From Mycobacterium seoulense (GTDB lineage: Bacteria > Actinomycetota > Actinomycetes > Mycobacteriales > Mycobacteriaceae), in the NCBI RefSeq assembly GCF_010731595.1, contig NZ_AP022582.1, positions 4,960,001 to 5,024,000 of the forward strand: DNA of 64,000 nt, given 5' to 3'. The translations under genes were made by a program, and so were the position numbers. Numbering within the stretch: the stretch's first letter is position 1; the number at the start of each line of letters is the position of its first letter. The notes under the pieces were generated by a model that saw only the letters and a program-made list of their open reading frames with translations, did not search any database and was not told where the DNA came from. This document shows positions 42,441 to 52,048 of this stretch, piece by piece.

Positions 42441-42926
42441 CCCTGGTGGAGACGACGAGCCTGCCGAGGCTGAGCAGGGCAGCGCCCGTTCCGCCGAAGA
42501 AGGCCTCGGCCATGTCGAGGGCGGACACCTCGGTGGCCGCGGGTAGCAGAGTCAGCCAGGCGACGGCGTCGTCGCGTTCTGCGTTGGCGTACAACCGCAC
42601 CGGCACCGGCATCCACTTGCCGATTGCGCGGCTGGGTGCCCGAACCCAGCCGATGTCAGTCACCACGGCGCAGCCGTCGAGCAGTCGCACGTAGTCCCAC
42701 CCGAGTCGCGTGTCCGCCCACAACGCTCCCGGTGTGATGCGCTGGAATCCCGGGCCGAACACGTAGAGCAGCCGCAGCCGAGTTCCGGTTCGACGCGCCC
42801 GACCGACCAGCGGCGCGAGACCCGCTCGTAATCTGCTGCCGTGACCGTGCCGTCGGCCTCCAGCGCCTGAATGCCGGCTGGCATGCCGGAAAGTTCCTTC
42901 AGCACGACGAACCCCTCCGGGATCAA
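42328..42926 (-). pseudogene. SpoIIAA-like (DUF3478-type) gene with frameshift (Rv0523c equivalent)
   Basis: From TTG 42926 the frame reads MIPEGFVVLKELSGMPAGI to TAADYERV, a good SpoIIAA-like start, then loses similarity. In the neighbouring frame the protein resumes as LAPLVGRARRTGTRLRLLY and continues through DGCAVVTDIGWVRAPSRA and VRLYANAERDDAVAWL. The switch is near 42818 and would be repaired by one extra base. The second frame has no stop until 42328, well inside the convergent permease gene, so the C-terminus is also longer than expected. It is a true frameshift or a sequencing error. Confidence 0.7.
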
Positions 42927-42992
42927 TCATTGTCTATAGCAACTATTGCAGAGTAATGTTATTGCCGCAACGCCGTCGGCTGGAAGGTGCGC

Positions 42993-44177
42993 ATGAAAAT
43001 TGGCATCGTCGGTGCCGGCATCGCCGGGCCCACGCTTGCGTACTGGTTATGGCGGTACGGCCACGAGCCGACACTGATCGAGAAGGCGCCACGGCTCCGC
43101 ACGGGCGGCTACGTCGTCGACTTCTGGGGTGGCGGCTATGCCGTCGCCGAACGCATGGGCCTTGCCGACGAATTACAGGCCGCGGGATATGCCGTGCAGG
43201 AAGTGCGACTCGTGAACGAGAATTCGCGGCGGTTGGGCGGATTTTCGACCGAGTCGTTTCGGCGCAACCTCGATGGCCGGTTCGTTACCGTGCCTCGGGG
43301 CGACCTGGCGGCGACGATCTACGGCTTGATCGACCACCAAGTCGAAACCCTTTTCGGAGAGAGTGTCTCGGCCATCACCCAGCATGACTCCGGCGTGCGG
43401 GTCACGCTCGAGAGCGGCCGATCACGACAATTCGACCTGCTCGTCGGTGCCGGGGGTATCCATTCACCGGTGCGGAATCTGGTCTTCGGCCCGGAGTCTC
43501 GATGTGAGACCGACCTCGGCTACCGCGTCGCCGCGCTGGAAGCCGACGGCTACCAGCCGCGTGATGAACTCGTCTACCTCGCTTACACGATGCCCGGGCG
43601 CATGATCGCGCGATTCGCGATGCGCGGCGAAAAGACCCTGCTCTTCTTCATTTTCACCGCTGACCGGATGAGCGGTCCGGATCCACAGGACCTGTCGCAG
43701 GCCAAGACCGCCTTGCGGCAGGTATTCGGCGACGCCGGCTGGGAATGCCGGGAGATCCTTCGCCATGTCGACGCGGCCGCCGATGTGTACTTCGACCGCG
43801 CGAGCCAAATCATCCTCGACCGCTGGTCGAATGGCCGGGTCGTGCTGATCGGCGATGCCGCCGCGGCGGTGTCGCTGCTGGCGGGCGAGGGAGCGGGTCT
43901 GGCGATGGTGCAGGCCTACATCCTGGCGGGTGAGATCAGTGCCGCGGGAGCGGATCATCAGGATGCGTTCCGTCGCTATGAGCGCCGGTTGCGTCCGATC
44001 GTCGAGGCCAGGCAGCGGTCGGCGCGCGGATTCGGCGCCATGTTCGCGCCGAGGACGGCGCTCGGCCTGTGGACCCGCAATCAGGCGTCCAGACTGCTCA
44101 ACATTCCGCAGCTGGCCGACTGGGTCGTCCGGCGGGAATTCCGCGACGACATCGCGTTGCCCGAGTACGTCGGGTGA
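42993..44177 (+). CDS. FAD-dependent monooxygenase (PHBH/TetX-like)
   Basis: A 394-residue group A flavoprotein monooxygenase. It has the FAD dinucleotide motif KIGIVGAGIAGPTLAYWL at the start with an acidic LIEKAPRL, the middle DLLVGAGGIHSPVRN (DG-like motif) and the GD motif GRVVLIGDAAAAVSLLAGEGAGLAM. It probably hydroxylates an aromatic or polyketide-like compound; the substrate is unknown. ATG 42993 has GGAAGG 5 nt upstream; GTG 42987 is an alternative. It is divergent from the SpoIIAA-like gene with a short AT-rich gap between them. I cannot place it in the M. tuberculosis order. Confidence 0.85.
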   Translation: MKIGIVGAGIAGPTLAYWLWRYGHEPTLIEKAPRLRTGGYVVDFWGGGYAVAERMGLADELQAAGYAVQEVRLVNENSRRLGGFSTESFRRNLDGRFVTVPRGDLAATIYGLIDHQVETLFGESVSAITQHDSGVRVTLESGRSRQFDLLVGAGGIHSPVRNLVFGPESRCETDLGYRVAALEADGYQPRDELVYLAYTMPGRMIARFAMRGEKTLLFFIFTADRMSGPDPQDLSQAKTALRQVFGDAGWECREILRHVDAAADVYFDRASQIILDRWSNGRVVLIGDAAAAVSLLAGEGAGLAMVQAYILAGEISAAGADHQDAFRRYERRLRPIVEARQRSARGFGAMFAPRTALGLWTRNQASRLLNIPQLADWVVRREFRDDIALPEYVG

Positions 44178-44203
44178 CCTAGCCGTCGCGCCTACCGTCC
44201 GGT

Positions 44204-44629
44204 TCAGTCGGTCCTGGTGAGCAGCACCGCGTCCTCGAACGGCAGCCTGGCGAAAACCGCTTGGCCCCGTACCACGTGCCGCGCCGCCTCCTCCTTGCTG
44301 ACCACCGTCGGGTCGGCGATGCCGAAGCTCTTGCCGTTGCGGCGCATCCGGCCGCCGCCCGCGGCGGTCAGGTTCTTCAGCCAGTCGCGGTCCGGGCCGT
44401 AGGTCAGCAGGATCGCGACCCCGGGCTTGCCGTCGACGTCGGTGCTGAAGACATTCACCGGCGTGCGGTACGGCTTGCCCGAGCGGCGGCCGACGTGCTC
44501 GACGATCGCGAACGGCGGCAGCCACCCGGCCCACAGCCGCTGAATCGGATTGGTGACGTGGCGGTTGAACCGGGCCAGCCCCTGCGGCATCTGCATACCG
44601 TTATCCAACTCGTCCGCCCCGCCCGGCAT
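44204..44629 (-). CDS. Deazaflavin (F420)-dependent nitroreductase family protein
   Basis: A 141-residue DDN-like split-beta-barrel protein. It contains FAIVEHVGRRSGKPYRTPVNVF (the GRxSG cofactor-phosphate motif), ILLTYGPDRDWLKNLTAAGGG and the ending FARLPFEDAVLLTRTD. Relatives bind F420 and reduce quinones or nitro compounds. ATG 44629 is chosen; ATG 44596 is an alternative, and a longer frame to 44779 would run into the hemL promoter region. It is convergent with the monooxygenase and divergent from hemL. Confidence 0.85.
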   Translation of the reverse strand: MPGGADELDNGMQMPQGLARFNRHVTNPIQRLWAGWLPPFAIVEHVGRRSGKPYRTPVNVFSTDVDGKPGVAILLTYGPDRDWLKNLTAAGGGRMRRNGKSFGIADPTVVSKEEAARHVVRGQAVFARLPFEDAVLLTRTD

Positions 44630-44787
44630 CAACCCAACTTTTCGCGACAAACGGGTCCAGTGTCTGAACGGGGGCGACTCCCCGGGTAACGATGCGGCCC
44701 AGCGCGCCGCGCGGGAGCCGACCCGGTAAACCCGTCCTGCTACACCCTGTAGTTGAACCGGGCGCGGAGGCTGGGACACTGGTTGTC

Positions 44788-46119
44788 ATGGGTAGCAGTG
44801 ACCGGGCGACCGCGCACGCCGCGACGACGGCGGCGTCGGCCCGGCTGTTCGAGGACGCGTGCGCCGTCATCCCCGGCGGCGTCAACTCGCCGGTGCGGGC
44901 GTTCACCGCGGTGGGCGGTACCCCGCGCTTCATCACCGAGGCGCACGGGTGCTGGCTCACCGACGCCGACGGCAATCGCTACGCCGACCTGGTCTGCTCC
45001 TGGGGCCCGATGATCCTGGGACACGCGCACCCCGCCGTCGTCGAAGCCGTCGCCACCGCCGCCGCGTCCGGCCTGTCGTTCGGGGCGCCCACCCCGGCGG
45101 AGAGCCAGCTGGCCGCCGAGATCATCGGGCGGGTGGCACCCGTCGAACGGGTCCGGCTGGTCAACTCCGGCACCGAGGCCACGATGAGCGCGATCCGGCT
45201 GGCCCGCGGCTTCACCGGCAGGCCCAAGATCGTCAAGTTCTCCGGCTGCTACCACGGCCACGTCGACGCGCTGCTGGCCGATGCGGGGTCCGGGGTGGCG
45301 ACGCTCGGCCTGCCGTCCTCGCCCGGGGTGACCGGCGCGGCGGCGGCCGACACCATCGTCTTGCCGTACAACGACATCGACGCCGTGCGGCAGACCTTCG
45401 CCGAGCTCGGCGACCAGATCGCCGCGGTGATCACCGAAGCCAGCCCGGGCAACATGGGCGTCGTCCCACCCGCGGCCGGCTACAACGCGGCGCTGCGCGC
45501 GATCACCGCCGAGCACGGTGCCCTGTTGATCGTCGACGAGGTGATGACCGGGTTCCGGGTGAGCCGAAGCGGTTGGTATGGAATCGATCCCGTCGCGGCC
45601 GACCTGTTCACCTTCGGCAAGGTGATGAGCGGCGGGCTGCCCGCCGCCGCGTTCGGCGGGCGCGCCGAGGTGATGGAGCGGCTGGCGCCGCTGGGGCCGG
45701 TGTATCAGGCCGGCACGTTGTCGGGCAATCCGGTGGCCGTGGCCGCCGGCCTGGCGACGCTGCGCGCCGCCGACGCCGCCGTCTATGCCGCCCTGGACGC
45801 CAACGCCGACCGGCTGGCCGGTCTGCTGACCGGGGCGTTGACCAGTGCCGGTGTGCCGCATCAGCTTTCGCGGGCGGGCAACATGCTCAGTGTGTTCTTC
45901 TCGGACACGCCGGTGACCGACTTCGCGTCCGCGCGGGCCAGCCAGACCTGGCGCTACCCGCCGTTCTTCCACGCCCTGCTCGACGCGGGCGTCTACCCAC
46001 CGTGCAGCGCCTTCGAGGCCTGGTTCGTCTCGGCGGCGCTGGACGACGCGGCGTTCGACCGGATCGCCGACGCCCTGCCCGACGCGGCCCGCGCGGCCGC
46101 CGGAGAGGACAAGCCCTGA
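44788..46119 (+). CDS. hemL: Glutamate-1-semialdehyde 2,1-aminomutase HemL (Rv0524)
   Basis: This PLP enzyme converts glutamate-1-semialdehyde to 5-aminolevulinate, the step after HemA. The 443-residue protein has [51 protein letters not shown]-like [13 protein letters not shown], and PLP-binding Lys278 in [21 protein letters not shown] 44788 matches the mycobacterial family. It lacks a roughly 18-residue insert that the M. tuberculosis protein carries after GVATLGL. It begins a tight operon: the next start overlaps its stop by one base (TGATG). Confidence 0.96.
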   Translation: MGSSDRATAHAATTAASARLFEDACAVIPGGVNSPVRAFTAVGGTPRFITEAHGCWLTDADGNRYADLVCSWGPMILGHAHPAVVEAVATAAASGLSFGAPTPAESQLAAEIIGRVAPVERVRLVNSGTEATMSAIRLARGFTGRPKIVKFSGCYHGHVDALLADAGSGVATLGLPSSPGVTGAAAADTIVLPYNDIDAVRQTFAELGDQIAAVITEASPGNMGVVPPAAGYNAALRAITAEHGALLIVDEVMTGFRVSRSGWYGIDPVAADLFTFGKVMSGGLPAAAFGGRAEVMERLAPLGPVYQAGTLSGNPVAVAAGLATLRAADAAVYAALDANADRLAGLLTGALTSAGVPHQLSRAGNMLSVFFSDTPVTDFASARASQTWRYPPFFHALLDAGVYPPCSAFEAWFVSAALDDAAFDRIADALPDAARAAAGEDKP

Positions 46120-46727
46120 TGGCCGAGCAAACCCGCGTCCACGTCGTGCGCCACGGCGAGGTGTACAACCCCAGCGGCGTCCTCTACGGCCGGCTGCCCG
46201 GATTCCACCTGTCCGACCGGGGCCGTGAGCAGGCGGCCGCGGTCGCCGATGCGCTGGCCGGCCGGGACATCGTCGCGGTGGTCGCCTCCCCGCTGCAGCG
46301 GGCCCAGGAAACCGCCGCACCCATCGCCGCCGAGCACGACGTGGCCGTGGACACCGACCACGACCTGATCGAGTCGGCGAACTTCTTCGAGGGCCGCCGC
46401 GTCGGCCCGGGCGACGGCGCCTGGCGCGACCCGCGGTTCTGGTGGCAGCTGCGCAACCCGTTCACCCCGTCGTGGGGCGAGCCGTACGCCGAGATCGCGG
46501 CGCGGATGACCACCGCGGTGGACAAGGCCCGCGCCCGCGCGGCCGGCGGCGAGGTGGTGTGCGTCAGCCATCAGCTGCCGGTGTGGACGCTGCGGCTGCA
46601 CCTGACCGGCAGGCGGCTGTGGCACGACCCGCGCCGACGGGAGTGCGGGCTGTGCTCGATCACCACCCTGGTGTACGAGGGCGACCGGCTGGTCAACGTC
46701 GAGTACGCCGAACCGGCGGCGCCTTGA
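46119..46727 (+). CDS. Histidine phosphatase (phosphoglycerate mutase-like, Rv0525)
   Basis: A 202-residue member of the histidine phosphatase superfamily. The phospho-acceptor motif is HVVRHGEVYNP, the acid residue is in DLIESANFFEG, and the second catalytic His is VCVSHQLPVWTLRLHL. The substrate is unknown; glycolytic mutase activity is unlikely from the motif context. It overlaps hemL by one base and the next gene by 4 nt (TTGA), so all are translated together. Confidence 0.92.
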   Translation: MAEQTRVHVVRHGEVYNPSGVLYGRLPGFHLSDRGREQAAAVADALAGRDIVAVVASPLQRAQETAAPIAAEHDVAVDTDHDLIESANFFEGRRVGPGDGAWRDPRFWWQLRNPFTPSWGEPYAEIAARMTTAVDKARARAAGGEVVCVSHQLPVWTLRLHLTGRRLWHDPRRRECGLCSITTLVYEGDRLVNVEYAEPAAP

Positions 46728-47317
46728 TCCCCCCGCGACTGGTGGTGGCCGGGGTCGTGCTGACGACCCTGCTTGCCGGCTGTTCCTCCGGCCGCGACGC
46801 GGTGGCTCAGGGCGGCACCTTCGAATTCGTCTCGCCCGGCGGGAAGACCGACATCCACTACGACCCGCCCTCGAGCCGCGGCCACCCCGGCGCGCTCTCC
46901 GGGCCGGACCTGGCGGACCCGGCCCACTCGCTGTCGCTGGACGACCCGATCTTCACCGGCCGCGTCGTGGTCATCAACATCTGGGGGCAGTGGTGCGGCC
47001 CGTGCCGGGCCGAGGTCAGCCAACTGCAACAGGTGTACGACGCCACCCGCGACGCCGGGGTCTCTTTTCTCGGCATCGACGTGCGCGACGCCAACCGGCA
47101 GGCCGCGTTGGACTTCGTCAACGACCGCCACGTCACGTTCCCCTCCATCTACGACCCGGCGATGCGCACCCTGATCGCGTTCGGGGGCAAGTACCCCACC
47201 ACCGTGATCCCGTCCACGCTCGTCCTGGACCGCCAACACCGGGTGGCGGCGGTGTTCCTGCGCGAACTGCTGGCCGCCGACCTGCAGCCCGTGGTGCAGA
47301 AGGTGGCCCGGGAGTGA
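46724..47317 (+). CDS. Thioredoxin-like lipoprotein, ResA/TlpA type (Rv0526)
   Basis: A 197-residue extracytoplasmic thiol-disulfide oxidoreductase anchored as a lipoprotein. The signal peptide ends in lipobox LLAGC with lipidated Cys20. The thioredoxin domain has INIWGQWCGPCRAEVSQL (CGPC active site), FLGIDVRDANRQAALDFV and the cis-Pro segment VIPSTLVLD. It probably keeps apocytochrome c heme-binding cysteines reduced, receiving electrons through CcdA encoded next. TTG 46724 overlaps the previous stop. Confidence 0.93.
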   Translation: MIPPRLVVAGVVLTTLLAGCSSGRDAVAQGGTFEFVSPGGKTDIHYDPPSSRGHPGALSGPDLADPAHSLSLDDPIFTGRVVVINIWGQWCGPCRAEVSQLQQVYDATRDAGVSFLGIDVRDANRQAALDFVNDRHVTFPSIYDPAMRTLIAFGGKYPTTVIPSTLVLDRQHRVAAVFLRELLAADLQPVVQKVARE

Positions 47318-48093
47318 CCGGATTCACCCAGATCGCCGCCGCCGGACCGCTCCTGGTGGCCCTCGCCGTCTGCCTGCTGGCGGGGCTGGTGTCGTTCGCC
47401 TCGCCGTGCGTGGTGCCGCTGGTCCCCGGCTACCTGTCGTACCTGGCGGCCGTCGTCGGCGTGGACGAGCAGCCGCCACCGGGCGCGATCAAGGCCCCAC
47501 CCTCGGCCCGCTGGCGGGTGGCGGGCTCGGCGGCGCTGTTCGTCGCCGGGTTCACCACGGTGTTCGTGCTGGGCACCGTCGCGGTCCTCGGCATGACGAT
47601 CACGCTGATCACCAACCAGCTGCTGCTGCAGCGGGCCGGTGGCGTGCTGACGATCGTCATGGGGCTGGTCTTCGTCGGCCTCATCCCCGCCCTGCAGCGG
47701 CAGGCCCGGTTCAGCCCGCGGCAGCTGACGACGGTCGCCGGGGCGCCGCTGCTGGGCGCGGTGTTCGCCCTGGGCTGGACCCCGTGCCTTGGGCCGACGC
47801 TGGCCGGCGTGATCACCGTGGCCTCGGCCACCGACGGCGCGAGCGTGGCCCGGGGCATCGCGCTGGTGATCGCGTACTGCCTGGGGCTGGGCATCCCGTT
47901 CGTGCTGCTGGCCTTCGGCTCGGCGGGCGCCGTGGGCGCTCTCGGCTGGCTGCGCCGCCACACGCGGGCCATCCAGGTCTTCGGCGGCGTGCTGCTCATC
48001 GCGGTCGGTGCCCTGCTGGTGACCGGGGTGTGGAACGACTTCGTCTCCTGGCTGCGCGACGCCTTCGTGTCCGACGTGAGGCTGCCGATTTGA
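47314..48093 (+). CDS. ccdA: CcdA cytochrome c biogenesis membrane protein (Rv0527)
   Basis: A 259-residue, six-helix protein of the DsbD/CcdA family that carries electrons from cytoplasmic thioredoxin across the membrane. Its two functional cysteines are in SFASPCVVPLVPGYLSYLA and ALGWTPCLGPTLAGV. GTG 47314 overlaps the thioredoxin lipoprotein stop by 4 nt, and TTG of resB overlaps its own stop. This is part of the system II (Ccs) cytochrome c maturation operon. Confidence 0.95.
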   Translation: MTGFTQIAAAGPLLVALAVCLLAGLVSFASPCVVPLVPGYLSYLAAVVGVDEQPPPGAIKAPPSARWRVAGSAALFVAGFTTVFVLGTVAVLGMTITLITNQLLLQRAGGVLTIVMGLVFVGLIPALQRQARFSPRQLTTVAGAPLLGAVFALGWTPCLGPTLAGVITVASATDGASVARGIALVIAYCLGLGIPFVLLAFGSAGAVGALGWLRRHTRAIQVFGGVLLIAVGALLVTGVWNDFVSWLRDAFVSDVRLPI

Positions 48094-49721
48094 GGCAAGT
48101 CCTGGCCTGGGGCCGCAACACCTGGCGCGCGTTGACCTCGATGGGCACCGCGCTGGTGCTGCTGTTCCTGCTCGCGCTGGGCGCCATCCCCGGTGCCTTG
48201 CTGCCGCAGCGCAGCCTCAACGCCGGCAAGGTCGACGACTACCTGAAGGCCCACCCGGTCATCGGCCCGTGGCTGGATCGGCTGCAGGCGTTCAACGTGT
48301 TCTCCAGCTTCTGGTTCACCGCCATCTACGTGCTGTTGTTCGTCTCGCTGGTCGGCTGCCTGACCCCGCGGATGATCGAGCACGCGCGCAGCCTGCGCGC
48401 CACCCCGGTGGCCGCGCCGCGCAACCTGGCCCGGCTGCCCAAGCACGCCCGCGCGCAGGTCCAAGCCGGCGCCGACGAGCTGAACGCCCTGGCCAACACG
48501 ATCACCGGCAGGCTTCGGGGCTGGCGGACGGCCATCCGGCACGAGGGCGAGGTCGTCGAGGTGTCCGCCGAGAAGGGTTACCTGCGCGAATTCGGCAACA
48601 TCGTCTTCCACTTCTCGCTGCTTGGCCTGCTGGTCGCGGTGGCCGTCGGCAAGCTGTTCGGCTACGAGGGCAACGTCATCGTCATCGCCGACTCCGGCCC
48701 GGGCTTCTGCTCGGCCTCGCCGGCCGCTTTCGACTCGTTCCGCGCCGGCAACACCGTCGACGGCACGTCGCTGAATCCCATCTGCATCCGCGTCAACGAC
48801 TTCCAGGCGCACTACCTGCCGTCGGGGCAGGCCACCTCGTTCGCCGCCGACATCGACTACCAGGCCGGGCATGACCTGGCGGCCAACAGCTGGCGGCATT
48901 ACCTGCTGGAGGTCAACCATCCGCTGCGCGTCGGCGGTGACCGGGTGTACCTGCAGGGCCACGGCTACGCGCCCACCTTCACCGTGACCTTCCCCGACGG
49001 GCAGGCGCGCACGTCGACCGTGCAATGGCGACCCGACAACCCGCAGACCCTGCTCTCGTCCGGGGTGGTGCGCATCGACCCGCCCGCCGGTAGCTACGCG
49101 GGCGCCGCCGAGCGCCGCCAGCACGAGATCGCGATCCAGGGCCTGCTGGCGCCGACCGAGCAGCTCGACGGGACGCTGTTGTCGTCGCGCTTCCCGGCCC
49201 TGAACGCCCCCGCGGTGGCCGTCGACATCTACCGCGGCGACACCGGGCTGGACACCGGGCGGCCCCAATCGCTGTTCACGCTGGATCCCCGGCTGATCCA
49301 GCAGGGCCGGCTGAAAAGGGAGAAGCGCGTCAACCTGCGCGCGGGTCAGGAGGTCCGCATCGATCAGGGCCCGGCGGCCGGCACCGTCGTCCGCTTCGAC
49401 GGCGCCGTGCCGTTCGTCAACCTGCAGGTCTCCCACGACCCCGGGCAGAGCTGGGTGCTGGTCTTCGCCATCACGATGATGGCCGGGCTGCTGGTGTCGC
49501 TGCTGGTGCGCCGCCGCCGGGTGTGGGTCAGGCTCACCGAGATGAGTGGCGAGGCGGCCGGTACCGTGAATGTTGAACTGGGCGGCCTCGCGCGCACCGA
49601 CAACTCGGGGTGGGGCGATGAGTTCGAGCGGCTGACCGAGCGGGTGCTGACCGGTCTGGGCCGGCCCGGTGTGGCGGAGCCCCCCGCCTCCAGAAGGAGT
49701 TCTCAGGTGGACGTCAAATGA
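48090..49721 (+). CDS. resB: ResB/Ccs1 cytochrome c synthesis protein (Rv0528)
   Basis: A 543-residue membrane protein of the ResB family. It has three N-terminal helices, including TSMGTALVLLFLLALGAIPGALLPQ and FWFTAIYVLLFVSLVGCL, a large extracytoplasmic domain (about residues 200-455), and a last helix near 455-475. With CcsA it forms the system II heme-export and cytochrome c synthetase complex. TTG 48090 is supported by overlap with the ccdA stop. The ccsA start overlaps its stop by 4 nt. Confidence 0.94.
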   Translation: MRQVLAWGRNTWRALTSMGTALVLLFLLALGAIPGALLPQRSLNAGKVDDYLKAHPVIGPWLDRLQAFNVFSSFWFTAIYVLLFVSLVGCLTPRMIEHARSLRATPVAAPRNLARLPKHARAQVQAGADELNALANTITGRLRGWRTAIRHEGEVVEVSAEKGYLREFGNIVFHFSLLGLLVAVAVGKLFGYEGNVIVIADSGPGFCSASPAAFDSFRAGNTVDGTSLNPICIRVNDFQAHYLPSGQATSFAADIDYQAGHDLAANSWRHYLLEVNHPLRVGGDRVYLQGHGYAPTFTVTFPDGQARTSTVQWRPDNPQTLLSSGVVRIDPPAGSYAGAAERRQHEIAIQGLLAPTEQLDGTLLSSRFPALNAPAVAVDIYRGDTGLDTGRPQSLFTLDPRLIQQGRLKREKRVNLRAGQEVRIDQGPAAGTVVRFDGAVPFVNLQVSHDPGQSWVLVFAITMMAGLLVSLLVRRRRVWVRLTEMSGEAAGTVNVELGGLARTDNSGWGDEFERLTERVLTGLGRPGVAEPPASRRSSQVDVK

Positions 49722-50695
49722 ACACGGTGCACGTCAACATCGGCTTGGCGCGGTACTCCGACTGGGCGTTCACGTCGGCCGTCGTGGCGCTCGTCATCGC
49801 GTTGCTGCTGCTGGCATTCGAGCTGGCCTACGCCGGCGGCCGCCGCGTCGACCAGCGCGAGCGGGTCTTGGCCGGCGCGGTCTCCTCCGACAGCTTCACC
49901 CCCGGCATCGTGGACGACGCCCCCCGCCGGCCGCTGGACGAACGCGTCGGGCGGGCCGGGCTGGCCGTGGTCTACCTCGGCATCGGCCTGCTGCTCGCCT
50001 GCATCGTGCTGCGCGGCCTGGCCACCCTACGGGCGCCGTGGGGCAACATGTACGAGTTCATCAACCTGACCTGCATGTGCGGGCTGCTCGCCGGCGCCTT
50101 CGTGCTGCGCCGCCCGCAATACCGCCCGCTGTGGGTTTTCCTGCTGGTGCCGGTGCTGATCCTGCTCACCGTCTCCGGGCGCTGGCTCTACACCAACGCC
50201 GCCCCGGTGATGCCCGCGCTGCAGTCCTATTGGCTGCCCATCCACGTGTCGGTGGTCAGCCTGGGTTCCGGGGTGTTCATGGTCGCCGGCATCGCCAGCA
50301 TCCTCTTCCTGCTGCGCACCTCCCGACTGGGTGACGAGGACGCCGGCGGCGCGTGGGCCCGCATCGTGCGGCGGTTCCCCGACGCGCAGACGCTGGACCG
50401 CGTCGCCTACCGGACCACGATCTTCGCCTTCCCGGTGTTCGGCTTCGGGGTGATCTTCGGCGCGATCTGGGCCGAGGAGGCCTGGGGCCGGTATTGGGGC
50501 TGGGACCCCAAGGAGACCGTGTCGTTCGTCGCATGGGTGATCTACGCCGCCTACCTGCACGCCAGGTCGACGGCGGGGTGGCGGGACAGGAAGGCGGCCT
50601 GGATCAACGTCGCGGGGTTCGTCGCCATGGTCTTCAACCTGTTCTTCGTTAACCTGGTCACCGTGGGCCTGCATTCGTATGCGGGCGTGGGGTGA
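49718..50695 (+). CDS. ccsA: CcsA cytochrome c assembly protein (Rv0529)
   Basis: A 325-residue polytopic protein of the CcmC/CcmF/CcsA heme-handling superfamily. The Trp-rich heme-binding WWD domain is WGRYWGWDPKETVSFVAW (near residues 260-280), and conserved histidines flank it (LPIHVSVVS and YLHARST). It exports heme and ligates it to apocytochrome c with ResB. ATG 49718 overlaps resB. This ends the heme/cytochrome operon that begins with hemL. Confidence 0.95.
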   Translation: MNTVHVNIGLARYSDWAFTSAVVALVIALLLLAFELAYAGGRRVDQRERVLAGAVSSDSFTPGIVDDAPRRPLDERVGRAGLAVVYLGIGLLLACIVLRGLATLRAPWGNMYEFINLTCMCGLLAGAFVLRRPQYRPLWVFLLVPVLILLTVSGRWLYTNAAPVMPALQSYWLPIHVSVVSLGSGVFMVAGIASILFLLRTSRLGDEDAGGAWARIVRRFPDAQTLDRVAYRTTIFAFPVFGFGVIFGAIWAEEAWGRYWGWDPKETVSFVAWVIYAAYLHARSTAGWRDRKAAWINVAGFVAMVFNLFFVNLVTVGLHSYAGVG

Positions 50696-50738
50696 CCGCC
50701 AGCGACCGACCCAGGTAAGAAGACAAGGGGGAGTGCAC

Positions 50739-52040
50739 GTGTCCGACCATCCACAGACGGGCGTGGAGGCGCCCGATCAACCGACCACGCAGTTGCCTCC
50801 GCAGGCGCCGCCCGACTCGCCATCGCCCGCACACGACGCTGACGAATCGCCGGCCGAAGACAGCGAAGCGCCCACCCGTGTCTTCGCCGGATTCCGCACC
50901 CACGGGCGGGTCCCCGGTCCCGAGCGGCGCGAGGCCGCCCCACCCACCCTGGCCAGGCCCGCGGGGATGCCGCCGTGGGACTCCACCCCGGTGACCGGTA
51001 TCCCGCGGGTAGACCCGACCGCCTACGGCGCCTACTACACCGGCCCGACCGAGGCGCCGCCCCCGCAGGTCCCGCCGCGGCCCGAGCCCCTGCCGCACAC
51101 GCCGTACCCGGAGCTGTCCACCGGCATGCTGCTGCGGCCGGTCAAGCCGCCGCCCTCCGAGGGCTGGCGCCGGCTGCTCTACGAACTGTCCGGCCACCTG
51201 ATCAACCTCGGGGAGAGCCCGCGGGCCGCCCGCTACAACAACCTGGTCGCGCAGGTGAACCGGCCGTTGCGGGGCTGCTACCGGATCGCGCTCATCTCAC
51301 TCAAGGGTGGCGTCGGCAAGACGACCATCGCCGCGACCATGGGCGCCACGTTCGCCTCCATTCGCGGAGACCGGGTGGTCGCGGTCGACGCCAACCCCGA
51401 CCGCGGCACACTGAGCCAGAAGATCCCGCTGGAGACGGCAGCGACGGTGCGTCAGCTGCTGCACGACGCGGGGACCATCGAGCGCTACAGCGACGTCCGC
51501 CGCTACACCTCGAAGGGACCCAGCGGGCTGGAAGTGCTGGCCTCAGAGTCCGATCCGGCCATCTCGGAGGCGTTCAGCGCCGACGACTACACCCGGGTCT
51601 TGGACATCCTGGAGCGGTTCTACGGCCTGGTGCTCACCGACTGCGGGCCGGGACTGCTGCATTCGGTGATGTCCTCGGTGCTGGAGAAGGCCGACGTGCT
51701 CGTCGTGGTCAGCTCCGGATCCATCGACGGGGCGCGCAGCGCGTCGGCGACGCTGGACTGGTTGGACGCGCACGGCCACGAGGAAATGGTCCGCAACTCG
51801 GTCGCGGTCATCAACGGGGTGCGGCCGCGGACGGGCAAGGTCGACATGAACAAGGTGGTCGACCACTTCTCCCGGCGCTGTCGCGCGGTCCAGGTGGTGC
51901 CGTTCGACCCGCACCTCGAGGAGGGCGCGGAAATCGACTTGGATCGGCTCAAGCGGTCGACCCGCGAGGCGCTCACCGAGCTGGCGGCCATCGTCGCCGG
52001 TGGATTCCCGGGCGATCAGCGCAACCCTGGAGTCGCGTAG
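50739..52040 (+). CDS. MinD/ParA-like ATPase with Pro-rich N-terminus (Rv0530 orthologue)
   Basis: A 433-residue protein. The first 170 residues are Pro-, Ala- and Glu-rich and probably disordered. A SIMIBI-class P-loop ATPase follows: deviant Walker A SLKGGVGKTTIA (Lys189 and Lys194), VVAVDANPDRGTLSQ and LVLTDCGPGLLHSV. The architecture resembles EspI and other mycobacterial ATPases of ESX loci, but no ESX gene is adjacent. GTG 50739 is chosen because GGGGGAG lies 5 nt upstream; GTG 50733 falls inside that site. Confidence 0.88.
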   Translation: MSDHPQTGVEAPDQPTTQLPPQAPPDSPSPAHDADESPAEDSEAPTRVFAGFRTHGRVPGPERREAAPPTLARPAGMPPWDSTPVTGIPRVDPTAYGAYYTGPTEAPPPQVPPRPEPLPHTPYPELSTGMLLRPVKPPPSEGWRRLLYELSGHLINLGESPRAARYNNLVAQVNRPLRGCYRIALISLKGGVGKTTIAATMGATFASIRGDRVVAVDANPDRGTLSQKIPLETAATVRQLLHDAGTIERYSDVRRYTSKGPSGLEVLASESDPAISEAFSADDYTRVLDILERFYGLVLTDCGPGLLHSVMSSVLEKADVLVVVSSGSIDGARSASATLDWLDAHGHEEMVRNSVAVINGVRPRTGKVDMNKVVDHFSRRCRAVQVVPFDPHLEEGAEIDLDRLKRSTREALTELAAIVAGGFPGDQRNPGVA

Positions 52041-52048
52041 CGCGAGCC

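Noticed and set aside
44630..44779. N-terminal extension of the deazaflavin protein
   Set aside because: It would cover the hemL promoter region, and its sequence is unlike DDN-type proteins.
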